Source: an uncultured Shewanella sp. (lineage in GTDB: Bacteria; Pseudomonadota; Gammaproteobacteria; Enterobacterales; Shewanellaceae). Taken from it: a DNA stretch of 64,000 nucleotides. The notes under the pieces were generated by a model that was given only the letters and a program-made list of their open reading frames with translations, made no database searches and was not told the DNA's origin. Shown piece after piece: positions 18,517 to 27,901 of the stretch (the first letter of the stretch is position 1; each line of letters opens with the position of its first letter). Made by a program: the position numbers and the translations under genes. Location: the NCBI GenBank assembly GCA_947503555.1, contig CANNEE010000013.1, forward strand, positions 79,535 through 143,534, read 5' to 3'.

Positions 18517-21500
18517 ATGAACAGATTCATCGCTTTTTTTGTTGCTAGGCGTAATATCATTATCACAGCGCTTTTGGGGCTTACCTTAGTGATTTGGTGG
18601 CAGGTTTCACTCTGGTACAGTGGCTACCTTTATGATGGGCAAAGACAAGAGGCAAGAAGTCATTTAAGAGCCCATGCTAAAGAGCTTTCTATGGTGCTAC
18701 ATCAGCGAATAGATTTGCTTAATGGATTAGCTAGCTATATCAATAAAGATTTGAATGGTCTTGGTCCCTCTGCTGAGCTAAATAGAAGCAAATTGCAGAG
18801 TTTTTTGTCCGGACTACATGCCTCTACCAAAAGTATTCGTGGTTTTAGCATAGCGCCAGGTGGCGTAGTCGATTTGATTTATCCTCTGAGATCCAATGAA
18901 GCTGCTTTAGATCATAATCTGTTTGCTCAATCTCAACCCGATGTGTTTGATGCTGCGACCTTGGCGGTGGAAACCCGTGATATTGTGGTGTCACCACCCT
19001 ATGAATTACGCCAAGGTGGTTTGGGGTTGGTGGCTCGTTTGCCAATTTTTAACCAAGGTGAATTTTGGGGCTTAGTGGCGGTAGTACTCGATATCAGTGC
19101 CATGATTAAAGAGGCTGAGCTGGTCGATGACGACCTCATGTTTAATTTTGCCTTGAAGAGTGAGCGTGGTGGCGTATTTTATGGTGATCCTCAATTATTT
19201 GAGCAGTCTGATATGGTTCAAGTTATTGAGCTTCCTCAAGATAGATGGTTTATCGCATCACCATCAGCCATTATTGAGGAGAGATTGACGACTCAGCTCA
19301 ACATTTTTCGACTCTTATCCTTAGCCTTTATTACTCTGCTATTTGGCTTTACCCTAGCATCGAGCCGTAAAATCGATGAATTACTATCGAAAAATAGCGC
19401 AGAAAAATTGGCAGAAATATCGGCAAGTGAGAACAAATACTCAGTCACTAGCCTAGTTCCTGACTTTAAAGACTCAGGTAGCCATGCTCCTCCAACTTGG
19501 ATTGCACCCACGGTTGCTTCAGTAGCCACTATTTTAGGTTGTATGGCGTTTTATTGGTATCTGCAGGGAAATAATGCAACTAGCCAAGAGGTCGAGTTAG
19601 GGCGTGATTTACGTACACTTCGCTCAGCAATCGAGCAAAAGCTAGACACAGATAAGGCTTACCTTGAGATTTTAGCCCAAGAGATAGGTCAACAAACTTT
19701 GTTACCTCAAGGCTTTGTTGAAAAAGGGGAGCAGTACGTCAAAGACCATCCAGGTTTGATTAATATTACCTTGGCTGACGATGCATTTGTTATTCGCTAT
19801 ACCACTCCCTATGAAGCTAATAAACAAGTGATAGGCTTAACCCTGTCACTGCCTGAGCCCGAGCGTGCATCTAGATTAGCGAAGAATTTAGGCAGATCTG
19901 TCTACACTAAGCCGTTTGTCGTAATCCAAGGTAAACCTGCCTTTGAGATTTATGTGCCTATCTTTTACGGCGGCCAGTTTAAGGGAACCCTAGGTGGTGT
20001 CTACTCGATCAGTAAATTACTGGAGAATGTCGCAACCCAGCGTATGCGTGATAAATACTACATCAGTGTGCTAGATGCATCCGGTGAAGTCTTGGTTGCG
20101 GATAAAACGCAAACTAATAGTGAGCTTATTTCTAAAGCCGCTTCTGTGTTGCCACTTAATAATAGTCTTTGGGTTAGCCTAAGTAGCAAGAAAGCCGGAT
20201 TGAGTGACAATATTCAGTGGTTGATTTTAGTGACTGCGCTATTTGTGCTCGGCATCTGTTTAAGTTTCTGGCTGCAGTATAGAGAGAGCAATAGATATTG
20301 GCGCACGGGTAAAGCGTTATTGCAGTCTCAGCAGCATTTTCGCTCTATTGCTCAAGCATCCCCCATGGCGATTGTGATTACCGACCCTAAAACGTCGGAG
20401 ATCTATTATGCCAATGCTAGAGCTGAAGAGTTGTTGGGTTTTGCGGCAGGTGCGCTTGTCGGTCATAAGACAATAGAGTTTTACGGTGAGCCTAAAGATA
20501 GGGAAAGGTTCGCTTTAAAAGTCAGCATGAACAATCGTGTCGAAGGCTTTGAGCTAAGAATGAAAAAAGCTGAAGGCGAAGAGTTTTGGGGCGTACTGTC
20601 ATCCCAGCAGGTCAGTTATGGTAAAGGCATGGCGTTAATCACCAGCATTACCGATCTGACCGAACAAAAGAACTATCAAAATGAGCTCTTTCATAAGGCC
20701 AATTACGATGAGTTAACCGACTTGCCTAATCGTGGCCTAGCCTTTGACCGCCTGCAAAGGGCATTAGATTCGGTTGCGCGTACTAAGAAGAAGGTGGCGC
20801 TGATGTTGATTGACCTTGATGACTTTAAGAAGGTTAACGACAGTTTTGGCCACAGCGCTGGTGATGCGTTTTTACAAGAGGTTGCCAGTCGTTTAACCGC
20901 CTGTGTTCGCGAGGGGGATACAGTTGCTAGGCTTGGTGGTGATGAGTTCACTATTATTCTTTCTGGTTTGAGCTATGCATCAGATGCAGAGAATGTGGCT
21001 CAGAAGCTGCTGGATTCCTTTAATCATCCTGTCATGTTAGGGAATCATGAAGTTGCCATAGGTGCCAGCATAGGGATTGCTATGTGTCCAGATGATGGTG
21101 AGGACTTTGAGTCATTGATTAAAAACGCCGATGCCGCCATGTATCAATGTAAGAAAGCTGGGCGTAATACCTTACGTTTCTATACCGCGCAGATGAATGA
21201 GAAAGTCAAAGCGCGCTTAGTCATGGAAAAAGAGTTACGTCAGGCCCTAAGCAATAACGAATTTTATCTTAACTATCAGCCACTGATTGATGTGAAAACA
21301 CGGCGGGTCGTCGGTGCGGAAGCCTTGTTACGTTGGTTTAACCCTAAATTGGGTCAAGTCTCACCGGCTAATTTTATTCCCCTTGCTGAGAGTCTAGGCA
21401 TGATAACGGATATTGGCTGGTGGGTGATGAAACGTGTGTGTCACGATCTTAAGGAGTGGGAAGATAAGGATTCTATGCCAGATTATATCTCCTTAAATGT

Positions 21501-22002
21501 CTCCAGTTATCAATTAAGACAGGCAGAGTTAGTCACCAATGTTGCACAAGTGCTTGCTGAGTCAGGGTTAGAAGCCAATAAGCTTGAATTAGAGATAACC
21601 GAGAGTGCGCTATTAGAAAATACAGATAATAGCCAGTTAGTGTTTGATGCCTTGCATGAAATGGGGCTAAGAATTGCTATTGATGATTTTGGTACTGGCT
21701 ACTCATCTCTGAGTTATCTGCGTAAATTCCCTTTCGATACCCTAAAAATTGATAGAGCCTTTATCAATGATATTCCTAATGATATCGAGGCTAATCAGTT
21801 GGTGGATGCCATTATCTCTATGGCCAACGCTATGAACCTAAGAGTCGTGGCAGAAGGGGTGGAAAACCCACAGCAAGTAGAGTTTTTACAGGAGCTAGAC
21901 TGTCATTTAGTTCAAGGTTTCTATTTTGCTAAGCCGATGCCTTTGTCACAGCTTAAGGCATTTTGTCATCAGCAGGATATTAACTTAGCGGTTAAGAGCT
22001 AA
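18517..22002 (+). CDS. Dual-sensor PAS-GGDEF-EAL protein (cyclic-di-GMP cyclase/phosphodiesterase)
   Basis: A 1161-residue inner-membrane signalling protein. Order: TM1 (about 13-35), a CHASE-like periplasmic sensor (40-255), TM2 (264-283), a 45-residue cytoplasmic linker, TM3 (331-348), a second periplasmic sensor (350-560), TM4 (566-587), PAS (600-715), GGDEF (725-890) and EAL (905-1150). GGDEF is intact at 807-811 with an inhibitory RxxD (REGD) five residues before it. EAL is intact: EALLRW 935-940, ITESALL, DDFGTGYSS (Asp1056/1057), LKIDRAF, AEGVEN, QGFYF. Both activities are therefore possible. The ligand is unknown. Confidence 0.93.
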   Translation: MNRFIAFFVARRNIIITALLGLTLVIWWQVSLWYSGYLYDGQRQEARSHLRAHAKELSMVLHQRIDLLNGLASYINKDLNGLGPSAELNRSKLQSFLSGLHASTKSIRGFSIAPGGVVDLIYPLRSNEAALDHNLFAQSQPDVFDAATLAVETRDIVVSPPYELRQGGLGLVARLPIFNQGEFWGLVAVVLDISAMIKEAELVDDDLMFNFALKSERGGVFYGDPQLFEQSDMVQVIELPQDRWFIASPSAIIEERLTTQLNIFRLLSLAFITLLFGFTLASSRKIDELLSKNSAEKLAEISASENKYSVTSLVPDFKDSGSHAPPTWIAPTVASVATILGCMAFYWYLQGNNATSQEVELGRDLRTLRSAIEQKLDTDKAYLEILAQEIGQQTLLPQGFVEKGEQYVKDHPGLINITLADDAFVIRYTTPYEANKQVIGLTLSLPEPERASRLAKNLGRSVYTKPFVVIQGKPAFEIYVPIFYGGQFKGTLGGVYSISKLLENVATQRMRDKYYISVLDASGEVLVADKTQTNSELISKAASVLPLNNSLWVSLSSKKAGLSDNIQWLILVTALFVLGICLSFWLQYRESNRYWRTGKALLQSQQHFRSIAQASPMAIVITDPKTSEIYYANARAEELLGFAAGALVGHKTIEFYGEPKDRERFALKVSMNNRVEGFELRMKKAEGEEFWGVLSSQQVSYGKGMALITSITDLTEQKNYQNELFHKANYDELTDLPNRGLAFDRLQRALDSVARTKKKVALMLIDLDDFKKVNDSFGHSAGDAFLQEVASRLTACVREGDTVARLGGDEFTIILSGLSYASDAENVAQKLLDSFNHPVMLGNHEVAIGASIGIAMCPDDGEDFESLIKNADAAMYQCKKAGRNTLRFYTAQMNEKVKARLVMEKELRQALSNNEFYLNYQPLIDVKTRRVVGAEALLRWFNPKLGQVSPANFIPLAESLGMITDIGWWVMKRVCHDLKEWEDKDSMPDYISLNVSSYQLRQAELVTNVAQVLAESGLEANKLELEITESALLENTDNSQLVFDALHEMGLRIAIDDFGTGYSSLSYLRKFPFDTLKIDRAFINDIPNDIEANQLVDAIISMANAMNLRVVAEGVENPQQVEFLQELDCHLVQGFYFAKPMPLSQLKAFCHQQDINLAVKS

Positions 22003-22009
22003 CCGCTAA
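21985..22009. terminator. Hairpin spanning the GGDEF-EAL stop codon
   Basis: TTAGCGGTTA pairs perfectly with TAACCGCTAA around AGAGC, and the TAA stop codon lies in the right arm. There is no T run. It sits between convergent genes, so it may be a weak terminator or an mRNA end structure. Confidence 0.45.
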
Positions 22010-22018
22010 GAGTCATGC

Positions 22019-22636
22019 TTAGCTTTTCGGCCGCATACATTGGGTCAGCAGGTGCTGAAAAAATTCGGCGCCTTTTTTACGGGTAAAGTCGATATTTCGC
22101 TGTGGAATGGTCTCTGGATGAGGATAGTTTGCTAGCGCAGCTTCGATACTGGCTTCTCGTATGATATGTATGGTGGGATAAGGTGAACGATTAGTATAGT
22201 TGGCTGCATCATCGTGACTCTCGCCTTCAAAGCAATAGTCAGGATGAAAACTGGCTAGCTGAAATACACCTTCATAACCTTGCTCGATAATCAGCTCATT
22301 GGCGAAATCGAGTAGATCTAAATAGCGTTCAAAGGTGTCAAAACCTTGGGGGAAAATCACTAAGCTAGTTTCTATTTCTGGTTGTTCAGATAGATGAGCA
22401 CACTCAAGCAGAAACTCCTCTAAAGCCTTATCGATTTGCGAATGCTCAACCAGCTTATAGCCTATGCTGTTGTTCTCGACCTCTTTACGGGCAAAGGGAC
22501 AGATATTGTATTTCACGATAACTTGGCTGACCCAGTTGCGAGTGTGCTTAATAATATTATTTGAGTCGTTATCAGGATGATTCAAAGTTTGCTCTGCTGA
22601 CATAATGGTTATAGGAACTTGCGGGTGATTGGCCAT
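22019..22636 (-). CDS. DUF1415 domain-containing protein
   Basis: A soluble 205-residue protein of the DUF1415 family, recognised by the block WVSQVIVKYNICPFARKE and by FPQGFDTFERYLDLLD, FHPDYCFEG and RSPYPTIHIIRE. The biochemical role is not known to me. The first ATG directly follows the LysE stop (TAA-ATG), so translation may be coupled; a second ATG at 22603 would remove 11 poorly conserved residues and may be the real start. Confidence 0.88.
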   Translation of the reverse strand: MANHPQVPITIMSAEQTLNHPDNDSNNIIKHTRNWVSQVIVKYNICPFARKEVENNSIGYKLVEHSQIDKALEEFLLECAHLSEQPEIETSLVIFPQGFDTFERYLDLLDFANELIIEQGYEGVFQLASFHPDYCFEGESHDDAANYTNRSPYPTIHIIREASIEAALANYPHPETIPQRNIDFTRKKGAEFFQHLLTQCMRPKS

Positions 22637-23230
22637 TTAAGAAGCCATCATAGGCAGGATTGAGATCACAAGCAATAGCGCCATTGTGATATTAAAAAGT
22701 CTCTGGTGTTTAGCCGATTGCAGCAGTTTCTTGAGTAACAGCCCAAAGTAGAGCCAGACTAATGCGCAGGGAAAAGCTACTGTCATAAATACTAGGGCTA
22801 TAGTGAGTGCTTGAGGTGCAAGCGCACTCTGCATACTGGTAAAGGTGGCCACTGCGCCTAAAGCCATCACCCAAGCTTTGGGATTAACCCATTGAAAGGC
22901 TGCCGCCTGAATAAAACTTAAGGGCTTAGGTTTAGTCTTACCTTCAAGCTGACTGCTAGCACTAGCAATCAGATAGGCGAGATAGAGCATATAGCCGATC
23001 CCGAGATAGCGAATAACAGTATGTAACTCTGGGAAAGCGGTAAACAGGGCTGTCATTCCAAGTCCTATGGCGAGCACCATGCTAGGAAAGCCGATACAGA
23101 TCCCCAAAAGGTGAGGGACGCTAGACTTGATACCAAAGTTAACCCCTGACGTCATCAGCATAATATTGTTTGGCCCTGGGGTGATTCCAGATGAAAAAGC
23201 AAACAGAGCGATGGCGAGAATAAGTTCCAT
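22637..23230 (-). CDS. LysE/RhtB family amino acid exporter
   Basis: A 197-residue inner-membrane protein with about six hydrophobic segments. The diagnostic N-terminal motif SSGITPGPNNIMLMTSG and the WVNPKAWVMALGA segment place it in the LysE/RhtB family, which exports amino acids such as lysine, threonine or homoserine lactone; the substrate cannot be read from sequence. It directly abuts the DUF1415 gene, making a two-gene unit. Confidence 0.92.
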   Translation of the reverse strand: MELILAIALFAFSSGITPGPNNIMLMTSGVNFGIKSSVPHLLGICIGFPSMVLAIGLGMTALFTAFPELHTVIRYLGIGYMLYLAYLIASASSQLEGKTKPKPLSFIQAAAFQWVNPKAWVMALGAVATFTSMQSALAPQALTIALVFMTVAFPCALVWLYFGLLLKKLLQSAKHQRLFNITMALLLVISILPMMAS

Positions 23231-23418
23231 AAAGACTGAGGTTAACTAGGTTGCTGGCATGTGAGGGCTATTATTCTATTCTTGTGAATAAGGTCGCAAG
23301 CAAAAGTAGGACTCGATGAGAATTTTAACGCTATAAATTGCATAAATGTCAGCTTAGGTACATCTTATTTAGGGTATTGTTAATTGCCTAATTAGTTCGC
23401 GTATTCCTAGGAGGAATG

Positions 23419-24042
23419 ATGAGTCGATATTCTGCTTCACTGGTTCTAGCTATGGTGTTTGTTGGCTTATTGTCCGCATGTTCATCGACGTCTGAGACAT
23501 CTAAGCCTGAAAGAATTAAGCCTGAGAGAACTAGGGCTGCTATCGTCACAGGTTTAGTGGCCAGCGGCGATGTGCACTCGATAGTGAAGTCGGCAACACG
23601 CTACGCTTGGCATCCTGAAATGGCGATAGTGAAACAACACCCTCAACTTGAGGCGAGTCGTGTCTTAGCTAAGAGCAAGCAACTGATAAATGCTGAGCTT
23701 GGCCGTAAAGGTTATCAGTTGGTGGGGCTGAATCAGCAGCCTGATTTTCTGGTAGGCTTTGGTTTAGCCATGGAATCGAGCTTGAGTGATAATCAAATTC
23801 TGGCAAAAGCTGGCTTAGTGGCAGGCTTAACTGCAACCAAGCAGCAAGCGGCGAATCCTCAGCGCTATGAAAAAGGCTCCTTGGTAATAGGACTCTTTAA
23901 AGGTATTAACCGACAGCCAGATTGGCGCGTGTTAATGCAAGGCTATGCCGATTTTGAACGTGACAAGAGTGAGCAGCAAAGAAACTATGAGGCTACGATA
24001 ACCCGTATGCTTAGAGCGGTTCCTGCAATCAACAGTTTGTAA
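23419..24042 (+). CDS. DUF4136-type lipoprotein
   Basis: A putative envelope lipoprotein of about 207 residues with lipobox LSAC (cysteine near residue 21). The later sequence (ATRYAWHPE, LINAELGRKGYQLV, PDFLVGFG, GSLVIGLF) fits DUF4136-like lipoproteins, whose function is unknown. Two ATGs overlap (23416 and 23419). The AGGAGG site ends at 23414, so 23419 is the more plausible start, though the spacing of four is still short. Single gene, convergent with the TonB receptor gene across a shared terminator. Confidence 0.8.
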   Translation: MSRYSASLVLAMVFVGLLSACSSTSETSKPERIKPERTRAAIVTGLVASGDVHSIVKSATRYAWHPEMAIVKQHPQLEASRVLAKSKQLINAELGRKGYQLVGLNQQPDFLVGFGLAMESSLSDNQILAKAGLVAGLTATKQQAANPQRYEKGSLVIGLFKGINRQPDWRVLMQGYADFERDKSEQQRNYEATITRMLRAVPAINSL

Positions 24043-24104
24043 TCGATACTCTGTAATCTGGTTAATCACAATGATTATTTAGCGTGACTTAGGCCTATAT
24101 AACA

Positions 24105-24143
24105 AAAGCCTGCAATTGAGTCATCAATCGCAGGCTTTGTTTA
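24105..24143. terminator. Shared terminator between DUF4136 and TonB receptor genes
   Basis: AAAGCCTGC pairs with GCAGGCTTT, with A/T runs on both sides. It lies between two convergent stop codons. Confidence 0.8.
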
Positions 24144-24169
24144 TTAAGTCATGATGTGTGCAGGCACAG

Positions 24170-26320
24170 TTAGAATCTGTATTTCACACCTAGATTCACT
24201 GTCGTCCCTAAGCCTTTAGTGTTGTAACCCGAATAGGTATAGGCTTGAGAGCGAGCCGAGTAGTAATCTTCATTTAGTAGGTTCTCGACACCTAAGCTGA
24301 GAAGCCAGTTATCCATCTGATAGCTAGAGCTTAGGTTAATAAGGTTGTAGCTTGAGATTGGACCCTGGGCGCCAACATACTTGCCATCGACTTGTTCAAA
24401 GCGTTTTCTATCGCCCACATGCAGGTAGCTTAAACCGATACTCGCATTGTCCGTTGGCTGCCAGTTCAGATAAGCGGTTAGCTTAGGTGCAGAAATGGTT
24501 CGGCCATCAAGATACACATCTTTCTCGGTATCTTTACCTTCGATCCAGCTATAGGTCAGCCCGCCATTTACATTTGAGTTAAATTCATAACTGACTTGTG
24601 CTTCATAGCCCCAAATCTTTTGTGGCGCACGAACGGGCAGATACACGCCAGTGACAGGATCATACTTGTTGCTGGTGCCTAATTCTGAGGTGCTGCGATA
24701 GGCGGCAAACTCATAGCTAAGATCTTCCACACGACCCGAGAAGCCCACTTCATAGTTGTCGGTCACCGATGCTTCGGTATGGATAAGGGTAATGTCGGTG
24801 ACGGTCGCAGTACGCAGCAAACGGCCAAGATCTGAGATATCTGCCCCTTGAGAGAAGCTTATAAAGGGACTAAACGCATCGTCATAGTTATAGCGTAGAC
24901 CTAAGTTATAGGTGGTCGACTCAAACGAGACTGTGCCGCCTTTTACACTCACTGGCACAGAGCAAGTCGTGGGGGAAGAGCAGAGTCTTAGGGTGTCATA
25001 GTCTGCTACCTTAATGTCGACATCGTCTCGGCGAAGACCGGCTTTGACAATCCAATCATCATTAATCACAAACTTGGTTTGTAGATAGACTGCTAGGTTA
25101 GTCATATCCATCTCTGGTACCCAGATACGGCCATCTTCCAGAGGTTGAGAGCCTGTATCTTTTAGGGAGTCGATACCATAGACAAAGCTAGCTTCAACAC
25201 TATCCCAATCGACTAAGGTGTTGAAGTTGACCCTTAAGCCCTGTTTATCGGATTTGATCAGAGATTGTCCACCAGCATAACCCGCTTCTGGGTTAGAAAG
25301 GGCGGTAGAGAAGAAGAACATGTTTTCAATGGTTTGGCTGTAACCATCCAAGGTCAATTGGGTGTTGGTAAAGATATCCTCATCGACATATTTAACCATC
25401 AGGTTGCGGTTACCCGTTGGCCCTTGAGGTACGCCAGGGCTCTTCTCGCCTGTGGTGTTTTTAACTGCATAGGTTTTCACGCCTGTATTAACGCTGCCGG
25501 TGACATCGATAATGTCCGCTTGTTGCTGTGACTCATAATAGTTATATGTCACCGAGAGCTTTTTCTCGCTATCGAACTGATAACCGAGTTTGATAAAGGC
25601 GTTTTTGGCTTCCGCTTCCGAGAGACCATAAATTTTACCTATGATGTCACCGTCGGCATCTCGTTGCAGCCCTGTTTTTTCTATTGCGCCACTGACCACA
25701 TAACTAAATTGATCTACAGTGCCATTGACGTCGAGATCGAGTCTGTGACCATCACTATCATCAAATTTTACCGCACTAAACTTGCTTGATAGCCCTATTT
25801 CACCACTAATAGCCGCGTTCTTATCGGCGCGTTTAGTGATGTAATTGATTATGCCCCCCGAGGCGCCGTTACCATAAATTGAGGTTGCCCCTTTAATCAC
25901 CTCTATGCGCTCGATAACTGCAGGATCGATAGAGCGAATACCCAAGGAGCCATTTCTCAACGGTGTCGATTGAGGTACGCCATCGATCATGACAAGTGCG
26001 TTTCTGCCCCTAAGAGTTTGACCTGAGTTGCTCGAGGTTCCCGTGCTGGGTGCCATGCCGGGTACCCTTGTCGCTAGCATATTTTGTAGCTCAGAGCTGA
26101 TTTGCATCTCTTGAGCCAGCGCCTTGCTATCGATGACAGTAACCGAAGAGGGCACCTCATCGATGCGTTCAATCACACGGCTACCTGTCACTATGATGCG
26201 TTCTATATTGGCATCGGTTTCCTGCTCTTGTGCATGCAGGGTGAGTGGCAATACGCTAACGGCTGAACATAATAAAGCACAGCGAACGGCTAAGGCTGTT
26301 TTATCTAACGAGGCTCTCAT
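24170..26320 (-). CDS. TonB-dependent outer-membrane receptor, probably iron-related
   Basis: A 716-residue receptor. Signal peptide 1-30 (ends LHA), then a TonB-box-like IERIIVTGS, the plug domain with IDGVPQS and RIEVIKGATSIYGNGASGG, then a 22-strand-type barrel ending in an aromatic residue (VKYRF). A Fur-box-like sequence sits about 30 bases upstream and GGAG precedes the ATG, so the cargo is probably a ferric siderophore or similar iron complex; this is inference, since no siderophore genes are adjacent. Confidence 0.92.
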   Translation of the reverse strand: MRASLDKTALAVRCALLCSAVSVLPLTLHAQEQETDANIERIIVTGSRVIERIDEVPSSVTVIDSKALAQEMQISSELQNMLATRVPGMAPSTGTSSNSGQTLRGRNALVMIDGVPQSTPLRNGSLGIRSIDPAVIERIEVIKGATSIYGNGASGGIINYITKRADKNAAISGEIGLSSKFSAVKFDDSDGHRLDLDVNGTVDQFSYVVSGAIEKTGLQRDADGDIIGKIYGLSEAEAKNAFIKLGYQFDSEKKLSVTYNYYESQQQADIIDVTGSVNTGVKTYAVKNTTGEKSPGVPQGPTGNRNLMVKYVDEDIFTNTQLTLDGYSQTIENMFFFSTALSNPEAGYAGGQSLIKSDKQGLRVNFNTLVDWDSVEASFVYGIDSLKDTGSQPLEDGRIWVPEMDMTNLAVYLQTKFVINDDWIVKAGLRRDDVDIKVADYDTLRLCSSPTTCSVPVSVKGGTVSFESTTYNLGLRYNYDDAFSPFISFSQGADISDLGRLLRTATVTDITLIHTEASVTDNYEVGFSGRVEDLSYEFAAYRSTSELGTSNKYDPVTGVYLPVRAPQKIWGYEAQVSYEFNSNVNGGLTYSWIEGKDTEKDVYLDGRTISAPKLTAYLNWQPTDNASIGLSYLHVGDRKRFEQVDGKYVGAQGPISSYNLINLSSSYQMDNWLLSLGVENLLNEDYYSARSQAYTYSGYNTKGLGTTVNLGVKYRF

Positions 26321-26346
26321 GGTTTCTCCAAGGTTTGATTGTTTTT

Positions 26347-26367
26347 GCGAATGATAATGATTGCTTT
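26347..26367 (-). promoter_or_regulatory. Fur-box-like operator upstream of the TonB receptor gene
   Basis: The plus strand reads GCGAATGATAATGATTGCT, which contains the ATGATAATGATT core of the Fur consensus. The location just upstream of an outer-membrane receptor supports iron repression. Confidence 0.65.
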
Positions 26368-26529
26368 TTATGTTAAAAGTGAATTTACATATGAAAACAG
26401 TTTGTTAATTCGCCAATGGAGTGATTTGAACTAGGCAAATAGTTGCATAACATCCTAAGGTGTTAGTTTTACCTTAATAAAAACATGAGCTTATTTTTAG
26501 CATTTGAATAGTTAACTTGCATGAGTAAC

Positions 26530-26561
26530 AAAAAGGCCATGACATATGCTGTCATGGCCTT
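26530..26561 (-). terminator. Terminator of the DUF2797 gene
   Basis: On the minus strand AAGGCCATGACA pairs with TGTCATGGCCTT over a short loop, followed by TTTTTG. It lies 42 bases past the stop codon. Confidence 0.88.
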
Positions 26562-26602
26562 GATAATCTTTACAAAACACTTTGCAAGCACTTTGCATTA
26601 GT

Positions 26603-27418
26603 TTAGTGAGCAGTGACTTCGTAAGCGGTAAACTTACGAATATTGATAACGCCGGTATCAAAGATCAGATATTGGCCTTTAATGCCTTTTAGTACACCTG
26701 TAACCACAGGTTCTTTATCAAAGTTATGGGATTTCACCTTAGTGGGAAATTCCTCTACTGGATAGTGAATCGCTTGAATAGGCTCATCGAGTTTCTCAAT
26801 ACTGTACTCGCCCTTATTCATTGCCAGTTCATGGAGTTTGTTCTCGATTTGCGGCAGCAGCTCTGTGGCTTTCTGTTTTAGATCGATATCGCTGGCATTA
26901 GCCTTTAACATGGCCTGCCAATTGGTTTTATCGGCGATGAGCTTGGCCAGTTCCACTTCCACTAACCCTGAGAGTTGGCGTGTGGCGACCTTAAAGATAG
27001 GCAGGCCTTGAGTTGCCCCTTGATCTATCCAGCGGGTAGGCAGCTGAGTATGACGAGTGATACCCACTTTGATGCTAGAGGTGTTAGAGAGATATACATA
27101 GTGGGGCACAAAGCAGTTATCTTGTCCCCACTCGGGCTCACGGCAGGTGCCTTGCTCATAATGGCAGGTTTCAGGTTTCATGATGCACATGTCGCAGCTG
27201 GCGAGCTTTTTCATACAAACAAAGCAGTGGCCTTGGGAGTAACTTTTCTTGGTCTTCTTGCCGCAGTGACTACAAAAGATATTGCCTGTGTGTGTCAGAG
27301 TTAAGGTTTTCCCTATCAGAGGATTGAGATCCAGTAATTGCTCGCCAATAGGCAGCTGGTATTGGACTTGATTGTGCTCATCGAGCGTGCTGCGCATCTT
27401 ACGCAAGGTTCCTAGCAT
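26603..27418 (-). CDS. DUF2797 domain-containing protein
   Basis: A soluble 271-residue protein of the DUF2797 family. The N-terminal half is cysteine-rich: CSHCGKK, CFVCMKK, CDMCIMKPETC and a later CREPEWGQDNC, suggesting one or two zinc sites. It is followed by VYLSNTSSIKVGITR and TRWIDQGA, which by eye resembles the beginning of a GIY-YIG-like fold; that is inference. Function unknown to me. Single gene with its own terminator; the repeat-bearing region lies upstream. Confidence 0.88.
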   Translation of the reverse strand: MLGTLRKMRSTLDEHNQVQYQLPIGEQLLDLNPLIGKTLTLTHTGNIFCSHCGKKTKKSYSQGHCFVCMKKLASCDMCIMKPETCHYEQGTCREPEWGQDNCFVPHYVYLSNTSSIKVGITRHTQLPTRWIDQGATQGLPIFKVATRQLSGLVEVELAKLIADKTNWQAMLKANASDIDLKQKATELLPQIENKLHELAMNKGEYSIEKLDEPIQAIHYPVEEFPTKVKSHNFDKEPVVTGVLKGIKGQYLIFDTGVINIRKFTAYEVTAH

Positions 27419-27472
27419 GACATAACCTATTTATATTTTTAGTATCGCTATTATTCTATCAGTTTATTATCG

Positions 27473-27894
27473 CCTCTTTTGATAGTTTTTATCGATTGTA
27501 AAATGGAGCGTTGCGATTTAGTGTCTAGGGCGCGCTTTAATCCTGACATTTACATACTCGGCTTGTTTAGACACGGCTGATGCTTTGTATTAGGCTGTAC
27601 GGTCATCACAATAATTTAGGGGTTGTTGATCTTTCAAGGTTGTTTTTGCAGCAATTTACAGCGTGCTTAAACAAGGCAGAGCTTGTGCCGTGTAGTTACT
27701 CTACATAAATAAGCGATAACGCAGTAGAAGTGCGCTGTAAACGCTGCCCTTCGGGCGCGACTCAATGGCATTTTCTCATTGTTGAACGAGCATTTACTTA
27801 GATTGCTAAGCTACATCTCGTTCGCCGCGATAAAATGCCATTGACTGAGCGCAAAAACTAATCAGCAAAGATCAACAACCCCTATCAAAAGAGG
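27473..27894. repeat. 13-bp inverted repeat bracketing the DUF2797-EamA intergenic region
   Basis: CCTCTTTTGATAG at 27473-27485 is the exact reverse complement of CTATCAAAAGAGG at 27882-27894. The right arm contains the AGAGG ribosome site of the EamA gene and overlaps the end of the 266-bp palindromic element by two bases. Confidence 0.75.
27618..27883. mobile_element. 266-bp palindromic element, MITE-like
   Basis: The ends are a perfect 17-bp inverted repeat: AGGGGTTGTTGATCTTT at 27618-27634 and its complement at 27867-27883. Inside are further nested pairs: 27648-27663 with 27733-27747 (one small mismatch region), a GCCCTTCGGGC hairpin at 27746-27756, 27762-27774 with 27832-27844 (13 bp perfect), 27784-27790 with 27817-27823, and 27797-27801 with 27806-27810. 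There is no open reading frame. I see no target duplication. A non-autonomous mobile repeat is the best explanation; copy number cannot be judged here. Confidence 0.6.
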
Positions 27895-27901
27895 AACTCA
27901 C

